In this document: positions 44,954 through 54,015 of the stretch, piece by piece
Layout: the number at the start of each line of letters is the position of its first letter
Position numbering within the stretch: position 1 is the first letter of the stretch
Assembly: GCF_002950945.1 (NCBI RefSeq)
Contig: NZ_CP012673.1
Span: 9,872,501-9,936,500 of the forward strand
Length of the DNA stretch: 64,000 nt
Direction of reading: 5' to 3'
DNA from: Sorangium cellulosum
GTDB taxonomy: Bacteria > Myxococcota_A > Polyangia > Polyangiales > Polyangiaceae
The notes under the pieces: generated by a model
The model's database searches: none
Told to the model about the DNA's origin: nothing
What the model saw: the letters and a program-made list of their open reading frames with translations, nothing else
Made by a program: the position numbers and the translations under genes

Positions 44954-47776
44954 TCACACGGCGGGCAGGCTCCTGCCGCCTGCCCCGCGGCCCCGCCGCG
45001 CGACGAACTTCCGGTCGAAGAGCCGTACGCGCCGGACGAACAGGTCGAGCAGGAAGACCGCCATGGCGGCGTAGATGAACCGCTGCCAGAGCTCCTCGTG
45101 GAAGGTCACCTTCTCCCCGGCGGGGTCGAAGATGGCGGCCACGGCGCCCGGATCGACCCCGCCGCCGGTCGACGTCGCGGCCTTCTCGAGCGTCGCGAGC
45201 TCCGGCTCGAAGCTTGCATACTCCCGGGGATACGGGTTGGAGACGTGGCCGTAGCTGACCGCGACGGGGCGCAGCGATCCGTCCTCGGCCTCGCGCAGGT
45301 GCTCTGCCCGCAGCAGGAACGAGCCGTACCGGTCGAGGGCGAGCGCCGTCTCGTAGCGCCCTGGCGCGGTTTGCCGCATGTCGACGACCCGCGTCGCCCC
45401 GCCGGGCTCGGGTCCGATGATGCTGAGCCGGGAGGTCAGGTTGTTCTCGAACCGATCGTCCGCGCCGAAGGCGTCGACGGACGCGCGCAGCTCTCCGTCC
45501 ACGATCTCGGCCTTCATGTCGAGCTCACGCCGGTGCTTCTGGCGCATGTGTTCGTGGACGAGCTGCCCCCAGAACTTCTCGAAGCCTGGCCACCGCAGCC
45601 ACTCCACGGCCCAGCGCGCCTTCACGTCGCTCGTCCAGGCCAGCGTCCACCCGAGGCCGACGCGCCACCGCGCCAGGATCGGCTCCTCGGTGTCGCTCGT
45701 GAGCAGCTCCTGCGCCGGCGACGGCTTCAGCTTGGTCGAGACGTAGCCGTGCAGGTTCGGCGCGGTGCGGACGTCGACGCCGCGGAGGAACGCCGCGTCG
45801 CCGACCTGGGTGACCGGGAACCACTCCTCGACGGCGGCGGCGCGCGCGATCATCTCGGTCTCCTTGGTGAAGATCCGCGGCAGGTTGTTCGGATCGGGGA
45901 CCGCGTGGAAGCGCCCCCCGCCCACGTCGGCGATCATCTTGAGCAGCTGCTCGTCGAGATCGTTCCCCAGCCCCACGGTCGTCACGGTGATCGACTCGGC
46001 GATCATCGCGGACACGAGGTCCCGGATGCCGCCGGTCGGCGCCTTGCCGTCGGTGAGCAGGATGACGTGCTTCTTGCGCGCCTGCGTCACCGTCATGTCC
46101 TGGTAGGCGGCGTCGAGCGCGGCGAAGATCTCGGTCCCGCCGCCCGGCTGGATGCGCGCGATCTCGCCGGCGATGCGCGATCGGTTCCGCGCGGGCTGCA
46201 TCTTGACGTAGCGGGTCGGCGCCGAGTCGAAGGCGATGACCTCGATCAGATCGTCCGACGACAGGACCCCCGCGGTCGCCTTCGCGGCGGCCTTGGCCAT
46301 CTCGAGGGGCAGCCCGGTCATCGACCCCGAGCGATCCATGACGAGCGCCATCGCGACGCTCGGCATGTCCTTCTTCCGCTCGTTGTCCATGCGCACCGGC
46401 AGGATCCGCTCGATGGTGGTGCGGTACCAGCCGCCGAGGCCGTACCCCGACTCGCCGCCGGCGAAGAGGAAGCCGCCGCCGAGATCGCGCACGTAGCTCT
46501 CGATGATCTCCTGCCCCTGGAGGCTGAGCGCCTCCTTCGGGGTGTCGGACACGATCAGGAAGTCGTAGCGCTCCATCTCCTTGAGCGAGCCCGGGAAGCC
46601 GGCCGGCGGCCTGACGTCGACGTCGAACTGCTGCGCCGTGAGCGCGCTCGAGAGCGGGCCTGCGTGCTGCGGCGTCCCCTCGATGTAGAGCACCGCCGGG
46701 CGCCCCGGGACGTCGATGGTGGTCGCGTAACGGTTGTTCTCCTTGAACTTGTCGTCCGCGATCTGATCGAGCTCGAGCGCGTAGGTCACCTGCCCCGCGA
46801 TGCGCACGACGCTCTTGAACATGACGTCGTTGGGCCCCGCCTTGAGCTCGAGATCCCGGACGCCCTCGAGGCCGTTCAGCGCCTCGCCCTGGAACAGCCG
46901 CGCCCGGGCTCTGGTGGCGCGGCTCGCGTAGATGTCGGCGTGGATCTCGAACGTCTCGCCGACCTTCACGCGGTCCGGCATCCTGAGCTCTCGCAGCGCG
47001 ACCTCGGGCGGCGCGGGCCGCCGGTACGGGACGGCGAACAGCCGCACCCCGAAGTCCCGCGCGCGGTTCGCCTCGGCGAGCACGTCGCCGTCGGTCTGGA
47101 CGCCGTCCGACATCAGCACCGCCCGCTTGAGGTAGCCGGGCGGGTACAGCCCGTACGCGAGCTGCAGCGCTGCCTGGAGGTTCGACCCCGCGCCGAGATC
47201 GCCGCGCTGCCCCTTCTCGTCGACGTGGCGCCCGATGGCCGGCGCGCCCCGCTCCGCCTCGCGGCCGGCCGCCGCCCCGGGCGGGCGCTCGACGAGCCGC
47301 GGCCGGCGCGCGAAGGTGATCACCTTGATGACACCGTCCTCCGGCTTCTCGGTGAAGGCCTTGTCGAGCGCCGCGCGCGCGTCGTCGAGCGCCTCGTCCG
47401 TGACGGAGTCCGAGACGTCGATCAGGTAGATGGTGGCGACCTTCTCCGTCGTCGCGGTCCGCGCGAGCCGCGACAGCCCGAGGGCGATCAGCGCGACGAA
47501 GGTGATCCTCAACAGGACCGAGATCACGCGCTGCGGGAGCGGCAGGTCGGCCAGGGATCCCGCGAGGACGCCGACGAACCACGGCGCGAGGAGGAGCGCG
47601 CCGAGCATCTTCGGGTTGAGGAGCTCGTACGTCACCCCCTCGCGCACCCACGTGAGCGTCGGGTCCGGGTGCAAGAGCACGTACTTCCGGTACGCCCAGA
47701 ACAGGATCCCGCCGAGCGCAGCGCAGGTGATCGCCCACGCGACGACGCGGAACTTGCGGCCGCTGAACGCGCTCAC
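44954..47776 (-). CDS. Membrane-anchored protein with von Willebrand A domain and glutamine-amidotransferase-like segment
   Basis: The 940-residue protein starts with several transmembrane helices (VVAWAITCAALGGILFWAYR, VLLRITFVALIALGLSRLAR). A first, degenerate VWA region follows (TIYLIDVSDSVTDEALDDAR, RAVLMSDGVQTDGDVL), then a beta-rich part, a DJ-1/GATase-like segment (PAVLYIEGTPQHAGPLSSAL, YDFLIVSDTPKEALSLQGQE, GGGFLFAGGESGYGLGG) and a canonical VWA domain with the metal site MALVMDRSGSMTG and VILLTDGKAPTGG. A C-terminal helix (LWQRFIYAAMAVFLLDLFV) returns to the membrane. Its GTG overlaps the stop of the BatA-like gene (GTGA) and GGAGGG precedes it. It is the last gene of the MoxR operon; the VWA domains probably bind proteins in the periplasm. 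Confidence 0.88.
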   Translation of the reverse strand: MSAFSGRKFRVVAWAITCAALGGILFWAYRKYVLLHPDPTLTWVREGVTYELLNPKMLGALLLAPWFVGVLAGSLADLPLPQRVISVLLRITFVALIALGLSRLARTATTEKVATIYLIDVSDSVTDEALDDARAALDKAFTEKPEDGVIKVITFARRPRLVERPPGAAAGREAERGAPAIGRHVDEKGQRGDLGAGSNLQAALQLAYGLYPPGYLKRAVLMSDGVQTDGDVLAEANRARDFGVRLFAVPYRRPAPPEVALRELRMPDRVKVGETFEIHADIYASRATRARARLFQGEALNGLEGVRDLELKAGPNDVMFKSVVRIAGQVTYALELDQIADDKFKENNRYATTIDVPGRPAVLYIEGTPQHAGPLSSALTAQQFDVDVRPPAGFPGSLKEMERYDFLIVSDTPKEALSLQGQEIIESYVRDLGGGFLFAGGESGYGLGGWYRTTIERILPVRMDNERKKDMPSVAMALVMDRSGSMTGLPLEMAKAAAKATAGVLSSDDLIEVIAFDSAPTRYVKMQPARNRSRIAGEIARIQPGGGTEIFAALDAAYQDMTVTQARKKHVILLTDGKAPTGGIRDLVSAMIAESITVTTVGLGNDLDEQLLKMIADVGGGRFHAVPDPNNLPRIFTKETEMIARAAAVEEWFPVTQVGDAAFLRGVDVRTAPNLHGYVSTKLKPSPAQELLTSDTEEPILARWRVGLGWTLAWTSDVKARWAVEWLRWPGFEKFWGQLVHEHMRQKHRRELDMKAEIVDGELRASVDAFGADDRFENNLTSRLSIIGPEPGGATRVVDMRQTAPGRYETALALDRYGSFLLRAEHLREAEDGSLRPVAVSYGHVSNPYPREYASFEPELATLEKAATSTGGGVDPGAVAAIFDPAGEKVTFHEELWQRFIYAAMAVFLLDLFVRRVRLFDRKFVARRGRGAGGRSLPAV

Positions 47777-49677
47777 ACCGTCACCCTCCTGTGGTACGTG
47801 AACCACTCGATCGCGGTCACGAGGAGCACCGCCGCGAGCAGGTAGACCCAGATCTCCCGGCGAACGCCGATCTTGAACTCGCTCACGGCGCCCGCGCTGC
47901 GGCCGTCGACCGTGAGCTCGGCGGCGGGGGCGATCGCGCTCTCCTCGGGCGCGGAGAGGTTGGCGGCGAACATGCTCTCCTCCTCCGCGCCGCCGGCGCC
48001 GACGCGCAGCGTGTAGAAGCCGGCATGTTGCCCCAGGAACACGGCGCGCCCGTCCTGGATCGGGACGGTGCGCTTCGCCCCGTCGGGCTGCTCCAGCGTG
48101 GCCGTCTCCGCGGACGAGGACGCCGGGATGTGCCAGACGGTGCCCGTGCGGAACGACGAGATGTAGCTCGTGTCCTCCTCGACGAAGTTGTTGATGGCGT
48201 TGAGCAGGAAGAGCGGCCAGGCGATGCGGAGCGGGAAGTCGCTCTCGCGGACGTCGAAGCCGAGCGCGACGAACTTCACGCCGCTGCGCCGCCCCTCGAT
48301 GAGCAGCGGCCCCTTGTAGCTCCGCCCGACGACCCTGTCTTCCTTGGCGCCCTTGAGCACGTGGGCGCGCGCGACGTTGACGTCGTTGAGCGCCGTGTAC
48401 CGGAGGAGCGGGTGCTTCGCGTCGAGCTCGTCGAAGCCGAGGCGGTAGTTCGGGTCGTCGTCCAGGACCTCCTTGCCCACCTCGAACGGCAGGTTGGTCC
48501 CGGTCGGGTTGAGGTAGAGCAGGCTGCCGCTCCCCGGCGCGACCGTCGGCGCCACGCCGTCGAAGATGGTCACGTCGAACGTGGAGGCCGCCGGGTAGCG
48601 CTGCGGCTCGACGTACGTCACGTCGAGGTACTCGTCGAGGAGCAACGCCGCCTCGAGGAACATGTTCCCCGCCGTGACGACCTGGACGCGCGCGCGGCGT
48701 CGCTCGGGGAGGAGCGCATAGGCGCGGTTGTCGGCGGGGAGATCGTCGGAGCTGCCGTCGGCCATCGCGAGCTTGGCCTCGAGCGTCTTCGAGGCGCCGG
48801 AGAGGTTCGGATAGAAGCGGGGCAGCTTCTCCCTCGGCTTGAGCCGGAGGCGCGTCAGGTCGGTGAGCTGGCCGTCGCCGAGCAGCGACAGCTCGAGATC
48901 GAGGGGCTCGTCGCTCGTGTTCGTGACCTCGAGCATCACCTCGTAGCGGCTCTTGTCGAGGGGGTACCGCCGCACCGAGAACTCGGTGATCGCGGCGTTC
49001 CTCGACCCCTTGCCGATCGGCAAGAACGACAGCTTGATGTCGCCGAGGCGCACGGGCCCGCCGGGGTCGATCGGCTCGCCCAGGGCGCCGTCGCTCGCGA
49101 CGATGATCTCCGGAGACGGCAGCCCGATCAGGGTGTCGCTCGCGAAGCGGAGCGCGCGCGCGAAGTCGGCGGTCGCGTCGGTCGGCTTCACCGCCGCGAC
49201 GGCGGCCTCGAGCTCCGAGATCTCACCCGTGAGCGTGGACAGCGGCGTGACCGCCGCGTCCATCTGCGCGAGCAGCATGCGATCGCTGCCGGAGAGGCCG
49301 CGGACCATCTTCCTGACCTCCTCCTTCGCGCGCTCGAGGCGCGAGGGAGCGACGTCGACGGCCTGCATGCTGGCGCTCGCGTCGATGAGGACCACGATGT
49401 TGCGCCCCTCGACGAGGTTCGCCTCCGGGCGCGGGTCCCCGAGCGCGAGCAGGAGCAGCGCGAGCAGCGCGAGCTGCAGCAGGAGCGACAGCAGCCGCTT
49501 CAGCTGCGAGAACAGGCTCGTCGCCTCCTTGTCCCGGAGGACGCGCTCCCAGATCTTCGAGAACGGGACCGCGACGGGCCGCCGGCGCAGCTTGAGGATG
49601 TAGAAGACGACGACCACCGCGCCGGCGAGCGCGCCGATCTGGAGCAACGTCTGCAGCGGGACGCCGGTGAAATGCAT
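47773..49677 (-). CDS. BatA-like membrane protein with VWA domain
   Basis: The 634-residue protein begins with the BatA N-terminal pattern, a first helix (LLQIGALAGAVVVVFYILKL), the segment RRPVAVPFSKIWERVL, and a second helix (LLSLLLQLALLALLLLALGD). A VWA domain follows with VVLIDASASMQAVD and EIIVASDGALGE, then beta-domains and a C-terminal helix (EIWVYLLAAVLLVTAIEWFT). Bat proteins form membrane complexes controlled by MoxR ATPases and support stress tolerance or maturation of partner proteins; the client here is unknown. It follows the DUF58 gene by 5 nt and overlaps the large VWA gene. Confidence 0.9.
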   Translation of the reverse strand: MHFTGVPLQTLLQIGALAGAVVVVFYILKLRRRPVAVPFSKIWERVLRDKEATSLFSQLKRLLSLLLQLALLALLLLALGDPRPEANLVEGRNIVVLIDASASMQAVDVAPSRLERAKEEVRKMVRGLSGSDRMLLAQMDAAVTPLSTLTGEISELEAAVAAVKPTDATADFARALRFASDTLIGLPSPEIIVASDGALGEPIDPGGPVRLGDIKLSFLPIGKGSRNAAITEFSVRRYPLDKSRYEVMLEVTNTSDEPLDLELSLLGDGQLTDLTRLRLKPREKLPRFYPNLSGASKTLEAKLAMADGSSDDLPADNRAYALLPERRRARVQVVTAGNMFLEAALLLDEYLDVTYVEPQRYPAASTFDVTIFDGVAPTVAPGSGSLLYLNPTGTNLPFEVGKEVLDDDPNYRLGFDELDAKHPLLRYTALNDVNVARAHVLKGAKEDRVVGRSYKGPLLIEGRRSGVKFVALGFDVRESDFPLRIAWPLFLLNAINNFVEEDTSYISSFRTGTVWHIPASSSAETATLEQPDGAKRTVPIQDGRAVFLGQHAGFYTLRVGAGGAEEESMFAANLSAPEESAIAPAAELTVDGRSAGAVSEFKIGVRREIWVYLLAAVLLVTAIEWFTYHRRVTV

Positions 49678-49682
49678 GGCCG

Positions 49683-50645
49683 CTACCGGAGGAAGCCGCC
49701 CCTGCGGAACACCCGCAGGATCAGCTCGTCGAAGGGGACCGAGACGTCGGCGCGGAAGTAGCTCACCTGCCGCGACGTGCAGAAGCGGCGGACCTCGTCG
49801 AGGTACTGCTCGTAGGCCTGGGAGTAACGCTCGAGCACCTTCGGGGTCACCGTGACCTCGCGCTCGTCGCCGGTCTCGCAGTCGTAGACGCGCACGTCGC
49901 CCCGCAGCGCGGGCCGCGCCTCGCGCCCGTCGACGATGTGGAGCACGAAGGGCTCGAAGCGGTTGTACCGGAGCACGTTGATGCCGCGCTCGAAGCCGTC
50001 CGGGTCGTAGAGATCGCTGAGGACGACGGCGAGCCCGCGCCGCTTGTGCTGCGCCACGAACGTCTTCATCGCCTCGCCGAGATCGGTCGCGCCGTCCGCC
50101 CGCGCCTGCCCGAGGAAGCGGAAGATCCTGAAGATCCGGGCTTTGCCGCGGGTCGACTGCATGCGCCCGCTGATCTCGTCGGTCGCGGTGACGATCGCGA
50201 TCCGGTCGAGGTTGGCGAGGCCCACGTAGGCCAGCGCCGCGCAGAGGCGCTTCGCGTGCCGCAGCTTCTCGCCGTCGCCGAACGCCATCGACGCCGACGT
50301 GTCCACGATGAAGTAGATCGAGAGATCTTCCTCCTCCTCGTAGAGCCGGATGAGGAGCCGGTCGAAGCGCTGGTACGCGGCCCAGTCGAGGTACCGGAAG
50401 TCGTCGCCGGGCGCGTAGTCGCGGTGATCCGCGAACTCGACCCCGGAGCCCGTCTTCTTGGTCCGCCGCTCCGCGCGCATCGCCCCCGAGAAGACGCGGC
50501 GGCTCACCATCGCCAGGTAGTCGAGCTTGCGCTGGAACTCGTCGTCGAAGAGCTCCTCGTCGGAGGCGCCCGCGGACAGCGCGGAGCGCGCGGAGATGCG
50601 TCGGAGCGGGGCCGCGGCCCTCTTGAACGCGTCGAGGATCCCCAT
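49683..50645 (-). CDS. DUF58 domain protein
   Basis: The 320-residue protein carries the DUF58 signature RRVFSGAMRAERRTKKTGSG and VEFADHRDYAPGDDFRYLDW, within a VWA-like fold (IYFIVDTSASMAFGDGEKLR, AVVLSDLYDPDG). DUF58 proteins are regular partners of MoxR ATPases and Bat membrane proteins. No transmembrane helix is seen, so it is probably a cytoplasmic adaptor. It lies 18 nt downstream of the moxR gene and 5 nt upstream of the BatA-like gene. Confidence 0.92.
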   Translation of the reverse strand: MGILDAFKRAAAPLRRISARSALSAGASDEELFDDEFQRKLDYLAMVSRRVFSGAMRAERRTKKTGSGVEFADHRDYAPGDDFRYLDWAAYQRFDRLLIRLYEEEEDLSIYFIVDTSASMAFGDGEKLRHAKRLCAALAYVGLANLDRIAIVTATDEISGRMQSTRGKARIFRIFRFLGQARADGATDLGEAMKTFVAQHKRRGLAVVLSDLYDPDGFERGINVLRYNRFEPFVLHIVDGREARPALRGDVRVYDCETGDEREVTVTPKVLERYSQAYEQYLDEVRRFCTSRQVSYFRADVSVPFDELILRVFRRGGFLR

Positions 50646-50663
50646 GCTACCTTCGGCGATCCC

Positions 50664-51668
50664 TCATTTGCTCTCCGGCAAGTGCTTGAGGATCGCCTGC
50701 AGCACCTCGTCGGTCTTCACGCCCTCGGCCTCGCCTTCGAAGTTGAGGAGCACGCGGTGGCGCAGCGCCGGCAGCGCGCACGCCCGCACGTCGTCGAGGG
50801 ACGCCGCGAAGCGCCCCTCGAAGAGGGCCCGGATCTTCGCGGCGAGCAGGAGCGCCTGCGCCCCTCGCGGCGACGCCCCGAATTTCACGAACCGCTTCAC
50901 CATGTCGAGGCTGTCCCCCTCGGTCGGGTGTGTGGCCTGGAGGAGCCGCACCGCGTAGTCCTGGACGTGCTTCGCCACCGGCACCTCGCGGACCAGCCGC
51001 TGCATGGCGACGATCCGCTCCCTGTTCAGGACGGGCCGCACCTCGGCCGCGCCGGTCCCCGTCGTGCGCTCGAGGATCGCGTTCAGCTCGTCGCGGCTGG
51101 GGAACGGCACGTGCAGCTTGAAGAAGAACCGATCGAGCTGCGCCTCGGGCAGCGGGTACGTCCCTTCGCTCTCGAGGGGGTTCTGGGTGGCCAGGACGAA
51201 GAACGGCTCCTCCAGCGTGTAGCTCTGCCGCGACACGGTGACCCGGTGCTCCTGCATGGCCTCGAGCAGCGCGCTCTGCGTCTTCGGCGTCGCCCGGTTG
51301 ATCTCGTCGGCGAGGACTATGTTCGCGAAGATCGGCCCCTTGCGGAACGAGAACGAGCGCTGCCCGCCCGCGCTCTCGTCGATGACCGTGGTGCCGATGA
51401 TGTCCGCGGGCATCATGTCGGGGGTGAACTGGATGCGCGAGAACTGCAGATCGAGCGCCTCCGCCATGGTCCGCACGAGCATCGTCTTGCCGAGCCCCGG
51501 CACGCCCTCGAGCAGCGCGTGCGAGCCCGCGAGCATGCACGTGAGCACGCCGTCGACCACGTCGCGGTTGCCGACGATGACCTTGCCGACCTCCTCGCGC
51601 AGCTCTCCGATGTGCGCGCCGAACTCGCTCACCTCGGCGCGCGCTGCTTCCTTCGTCTTCTCGGCCAT
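50664..51668 (-). CDS. MoxR-family AAA ATPase
   Basis: The 334-residue ATPase contains Walker A LLEGVPGLGKTMLVRTMAEA (Lys61), Walker B ANIVLADEINRATPKTQSAL and sensor 1 VLATQNPLESEGTYPLPEAQ with LDRFFF. The C-terminal lid has KFGASPRGAQALLLAAK. MoxR ATPases act as chaperones that activate or assemble partners through VWA proteins, which are encoded by the following genes. ATG at 51668. It follows the coiled-coil membrane gene by 80 nt. Confidence 0.95.
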   Translation of the reverse strand: MAEKTKEAARAEVSEFGAHIGELREEVGKVIVGNRDVVDGVLTCMLAGSHALLEGVPGLGKTMLVRTMAEALDLQFSRIQFTPDMMPADIIGTTVIDESAGGQRSFSFRKGPIFANIVLADEINRATPKTQSALLEAMQEHRVTVSRQSYTLEEPFFVLATQNPLESEGTYPLPEAQLDRFFFKLHVPFPSRDELNAILERTTGTGAAEVRPVLNRERIVAMQRLVREVPVAKHVQDYAVRLLQATHPTEGDSLDMVKRFVKFGASPRGAQALLLAAKIRALFEGRFAASLDDVRACALPALRHRVLLNFEGEAEGVKTDEVLQAILKHLPESK

Positions 51669-51748
51669 ATCATCCTGCTTCGAGCCCGCTGTCGCGGAGC
51701 GTCCGTAAGCGTCTGTAGAAGCGCGGTCGTTCGAGCCGCCGGCTCGAC

Positions 51749-53701
51749 TTACTCGCGCGGCCTGATGAGCTGGAAGTACCGGTTCACGTAGAACCGGTAT
51801 CCGTCAGGGATCTGGTCCTTGTTGATCTGCTGCTCTGCGACGGTGTGGTACTGCGTGAAGACCTTCTTGTAGCCGGTCCCCTTGAACCCCCGCTCGGCAG
51901 CGCTGAGGATGACCTCGCTGTTCGAGGGCCCCTGCTGGGTGTCGAGCCCCTGCGCCTGGACATCCTGGGTCCCCATCTTCGGGTCCGTGCGCTGGCCGGC
52001 GACCTCGCCGCCGCGGCCGGAGCCGGCCCCGTCGCCCCCGGGCTGGTTGCCGCCGTTGCTGTTGCCCTGGCCGCTGCCCTGGCCGTCCTGACCCTGGCCG
52101 GCCCCGCCGCCGGGCATCGGGATCTTCTTGCCGCCCGGCCCGATCACGAGCTCCTGCCCCTGGCCTTGCCCGCCCTTGCCCTGGCCGCCCTGGCCCGACT
52201 GCCCTTGCTGGCCTTCCTGCCCTTCCTGCTCGCCTTCCCCTTGCCCCTGCTGGCCCTGCCCCTGCTGCTGCTCGCCGCTGCCCTGGCTGCCGCCGCGCGC
52301 GCGTTTGCCGAACCGGAGCATCCTCGCCATGCGCTGCTTGCCCCCCTGCCCCTGCTGGCGCAGGAGCTCGCGCAGCTCCTCGAGCCGCTGGCGCAGCTCC
52401 TCCTTCTCCTTCTCGGACATCTCCTCCTGCTGCATCCGGTTGATGTCCTCGGCGGCCTGCTCCAGGTCGTCCGCGGACATGCCCAGATCCCTCAGCAGGT
52501 CCTCGGCGGCCTTGGCGAGCTCGCGGTCGAGCCGGTCGAGCTGGCGGCCGGTCCGCTCCTGCTGCTCGGCCTCGCGGTCGAGCCGCTCCAGCTCGCGCTC
52601 CTTCTTCTTGAGCAGCCGCTCCTCCTCGGACTTCTGCTGCTCGTTCGCGGGGGCCTTCTGCTTCTGCTTGAGCAGTTGCTCGCGCACCTCCGCCCGCTTC
52701 TCGTTGATGGCGGAGAGGGCCTCCTTGCGGCGCGACGCCGCCTCGGAGAGGGCCTTGCGCAGCCGCTCGAGCTCGGCCTTGTCGAACTTCTGCTTCTTGT
52801 CCCGGAGCTTCTCGGCGAGCTCCTTCAGATCCTTCTTCGCCTGCTCGAGATCCTTCTTCTCGAACGACTCCCCGGCGCTCTTCGTCAGCTCGCTCTTCTT
52901 GAGGTCGGCGCCGGTCTCCTTCAGCGCCTCCTCGAGCGCCTTCAGATCGGCCTCGGCCCCCTTGAGGAGCTCGCGTTCGATCGCTTCCATGCGGCGGAAC
53001 GCCTCGGTCCGCTCGAGGCGCTTGTTGGCGATGTCCTCGATGAGCTGGTTGAACCGCTCGACCGCGGCCTTCATCTCCGGGCTCTGCTCCTGCCGCTCGA
53101 GCGCCTTCGCCGCGTCCTTGAAGAGCTCGATGTCGTCGGGCGACATGGTGAGCGCGTCGATGGTCGGCGCGACCGGCGCCTCCCGCCGCGGGGTGCGCAC
53201 CTCGAGCAGCGCCACCGCGAGCAGGCCGAGGCCCACCGCGGCCGAGGCGCCGAGATCGCGCGGGAACACGAGCGGCGCGGCGCCGGCGGGGCGCAGCGTC
53301 GCGGCGTGCTCGCAGGCGTCGTCGATCGCCGCCTCCATCATCGCGGTCCGCTGCTCCGGCGGCAGCGCCTCGAACGAGAGGGCGTTCGTCAGGCGATCAT
53401 GGAGGCCGTGGTGCCGGTCGAGGGCCGCCGTGCCGGCCCGCGGAGGCAGGCGGCGCAGCATCGCCACGACGACGGCGGCCAGCACGAGCAGGCCCGAGCC
53501 GACGAGGATCTGCCGCGCGCGCGGCTCGCTCAGGTGCCCTGGGAGCGCCTTGTGAACCGCGAGCGTCCCGGCAGCGACCGCCAGCGCGACGGTCAACGCG
53601 CTCGGCAGCGCGCGGAGCGCGCGCCCGAAGCGGAGCCTGAGCTCGACCGCGAAGGCGGCCCTGCGGATACGATCCAGGTGGGTGGTGCGAGAGTCGCTCA
53701 C
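51749..53701 (-). CDS. Coiled-coil membrane protein with Gln/Gly-rich C-terminal region, first gene of the MoxR operon
   Basis: The 650-residue protein has two N-terminal membrane helices (SALTVALAVAAGTLAVH; ILVGSGLLVLAAVVVAML) and a third at about 152-168 (SAAVGLGLLAVALLEV). A long, highly charged coiled coil rich in Glu/Lys/Leu follows (about 185-460). The next 100 residues are almost purely Gly and Gln with scattered Glu/Lys. The chain closes with a conserved folded end, GTGYKKVFTQYHTVAEQQIN and IPDGYRFYVNRYFQLIRP. The layout fits a membrane-anchored structural partner for the MoxR/VWA complex. Similar DUF4175-like proteins precede moxR genes in other bacteria. Function is unproven. Confidence 0.82.
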   Translation of the reverse strand: MSDSRTTHLDRIRRAAFAVELRLRFGRALRALPSALTVALAVAAGTLAVHKALPGHLSEPRARQILVGSGLLVLAAVVVAMLRRLPPRAGTAALDRHHGLHDRLTNALSFEALPPEQRTAMMEAAIDDACEHAATLRPAGAAPLVFPRDLGASAAVGLGLLAVALLEVRTPRREAPVAPTIDALTMSPDDIELFKDAAKALERQEQSPEMKAAVERFNQLIEDIANKRLERTEAFRRMEAIERELLKGAEADLKALEEALKETGADLKKSELTKSAGESFEKKDLEQAKKDLKELAEKLRDKKQKFDKAELERLRKALSEAASRRKEALSAINEKRAEVREQLLKQKQKAPANEQQKSEEERLLKKKERELERLDREAEQQERTGRQLDRLDRELAKAAEDLLRDLGMSADDLEQAAEDINRMQQEEMSEKEKEELRQRLEELRELLRQQGQGGKQRMARMLRFGKRARGGSQGSGEQQQGQGQQGQGEGEQEGQEGQQGQSGQGGQGKGGQGQGQELVIGPGGKKIPMPGGGAGQGQDGQGSGQGNSNGGNQPGGDGAGSGRGGEVAGQRTDPKMGTQDVQAQGLDTQQGPSNSEVILSAAERGFKGTGYKKVFTQYHTVAEQQINKDQIPDGYRFYVNRYFQLIRPRE

Positions 53702-53980
53702 GGTGCTCGGCGCTCCGGGCGCCCCCCGCGGGGGCCCTCCAGATTGAAACGTCGCGGCATTGTACCTGCTGACGGGTCACGCGCCCGAAAGTTCCGGGAC
53801 GGTGCCCGGAGGGGCGTGAGGTCGAGACGCGCGGCAAACCCCGGCGATTCCCGCGCTCGGCAGCGTCTTCCCTGACGTGTGCAGTCGGCGGAGCGCGGGG
53901 GCTCACGCCTCGGTGATGAGCCGGACAGACCCCCGCGCCCGGCCGAACAGCCGAGCGCACCCATACGTGGGAGAGCGGGA
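53702..53980. other. Upstream region of the MoxR operon
   Basis: This region, about 280 bases long, must contain the minus-strand promoter of the MoxR operon. No gene is supported, and no clear -10/-35 pair was recognised. Confidence 0.35.
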
Positions 53981-54009
53981 CCCGGCACGGCGCACAGCGC
54001 CGGCCCGGG
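53981..54009 (-). terminator. Terminator-like hairpin after the response regulator gene
   Basis: CCCGG-CA-CGGCGC pairs with GCGCCG-GC-CCGGG around an ACA loop, with one 2-nt mismatch, 6 nt past the stop at 54016. No U-tract follows on the minus strand. Confidence 0.5.
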
Positions 54010-54015
54010 GTAGGA

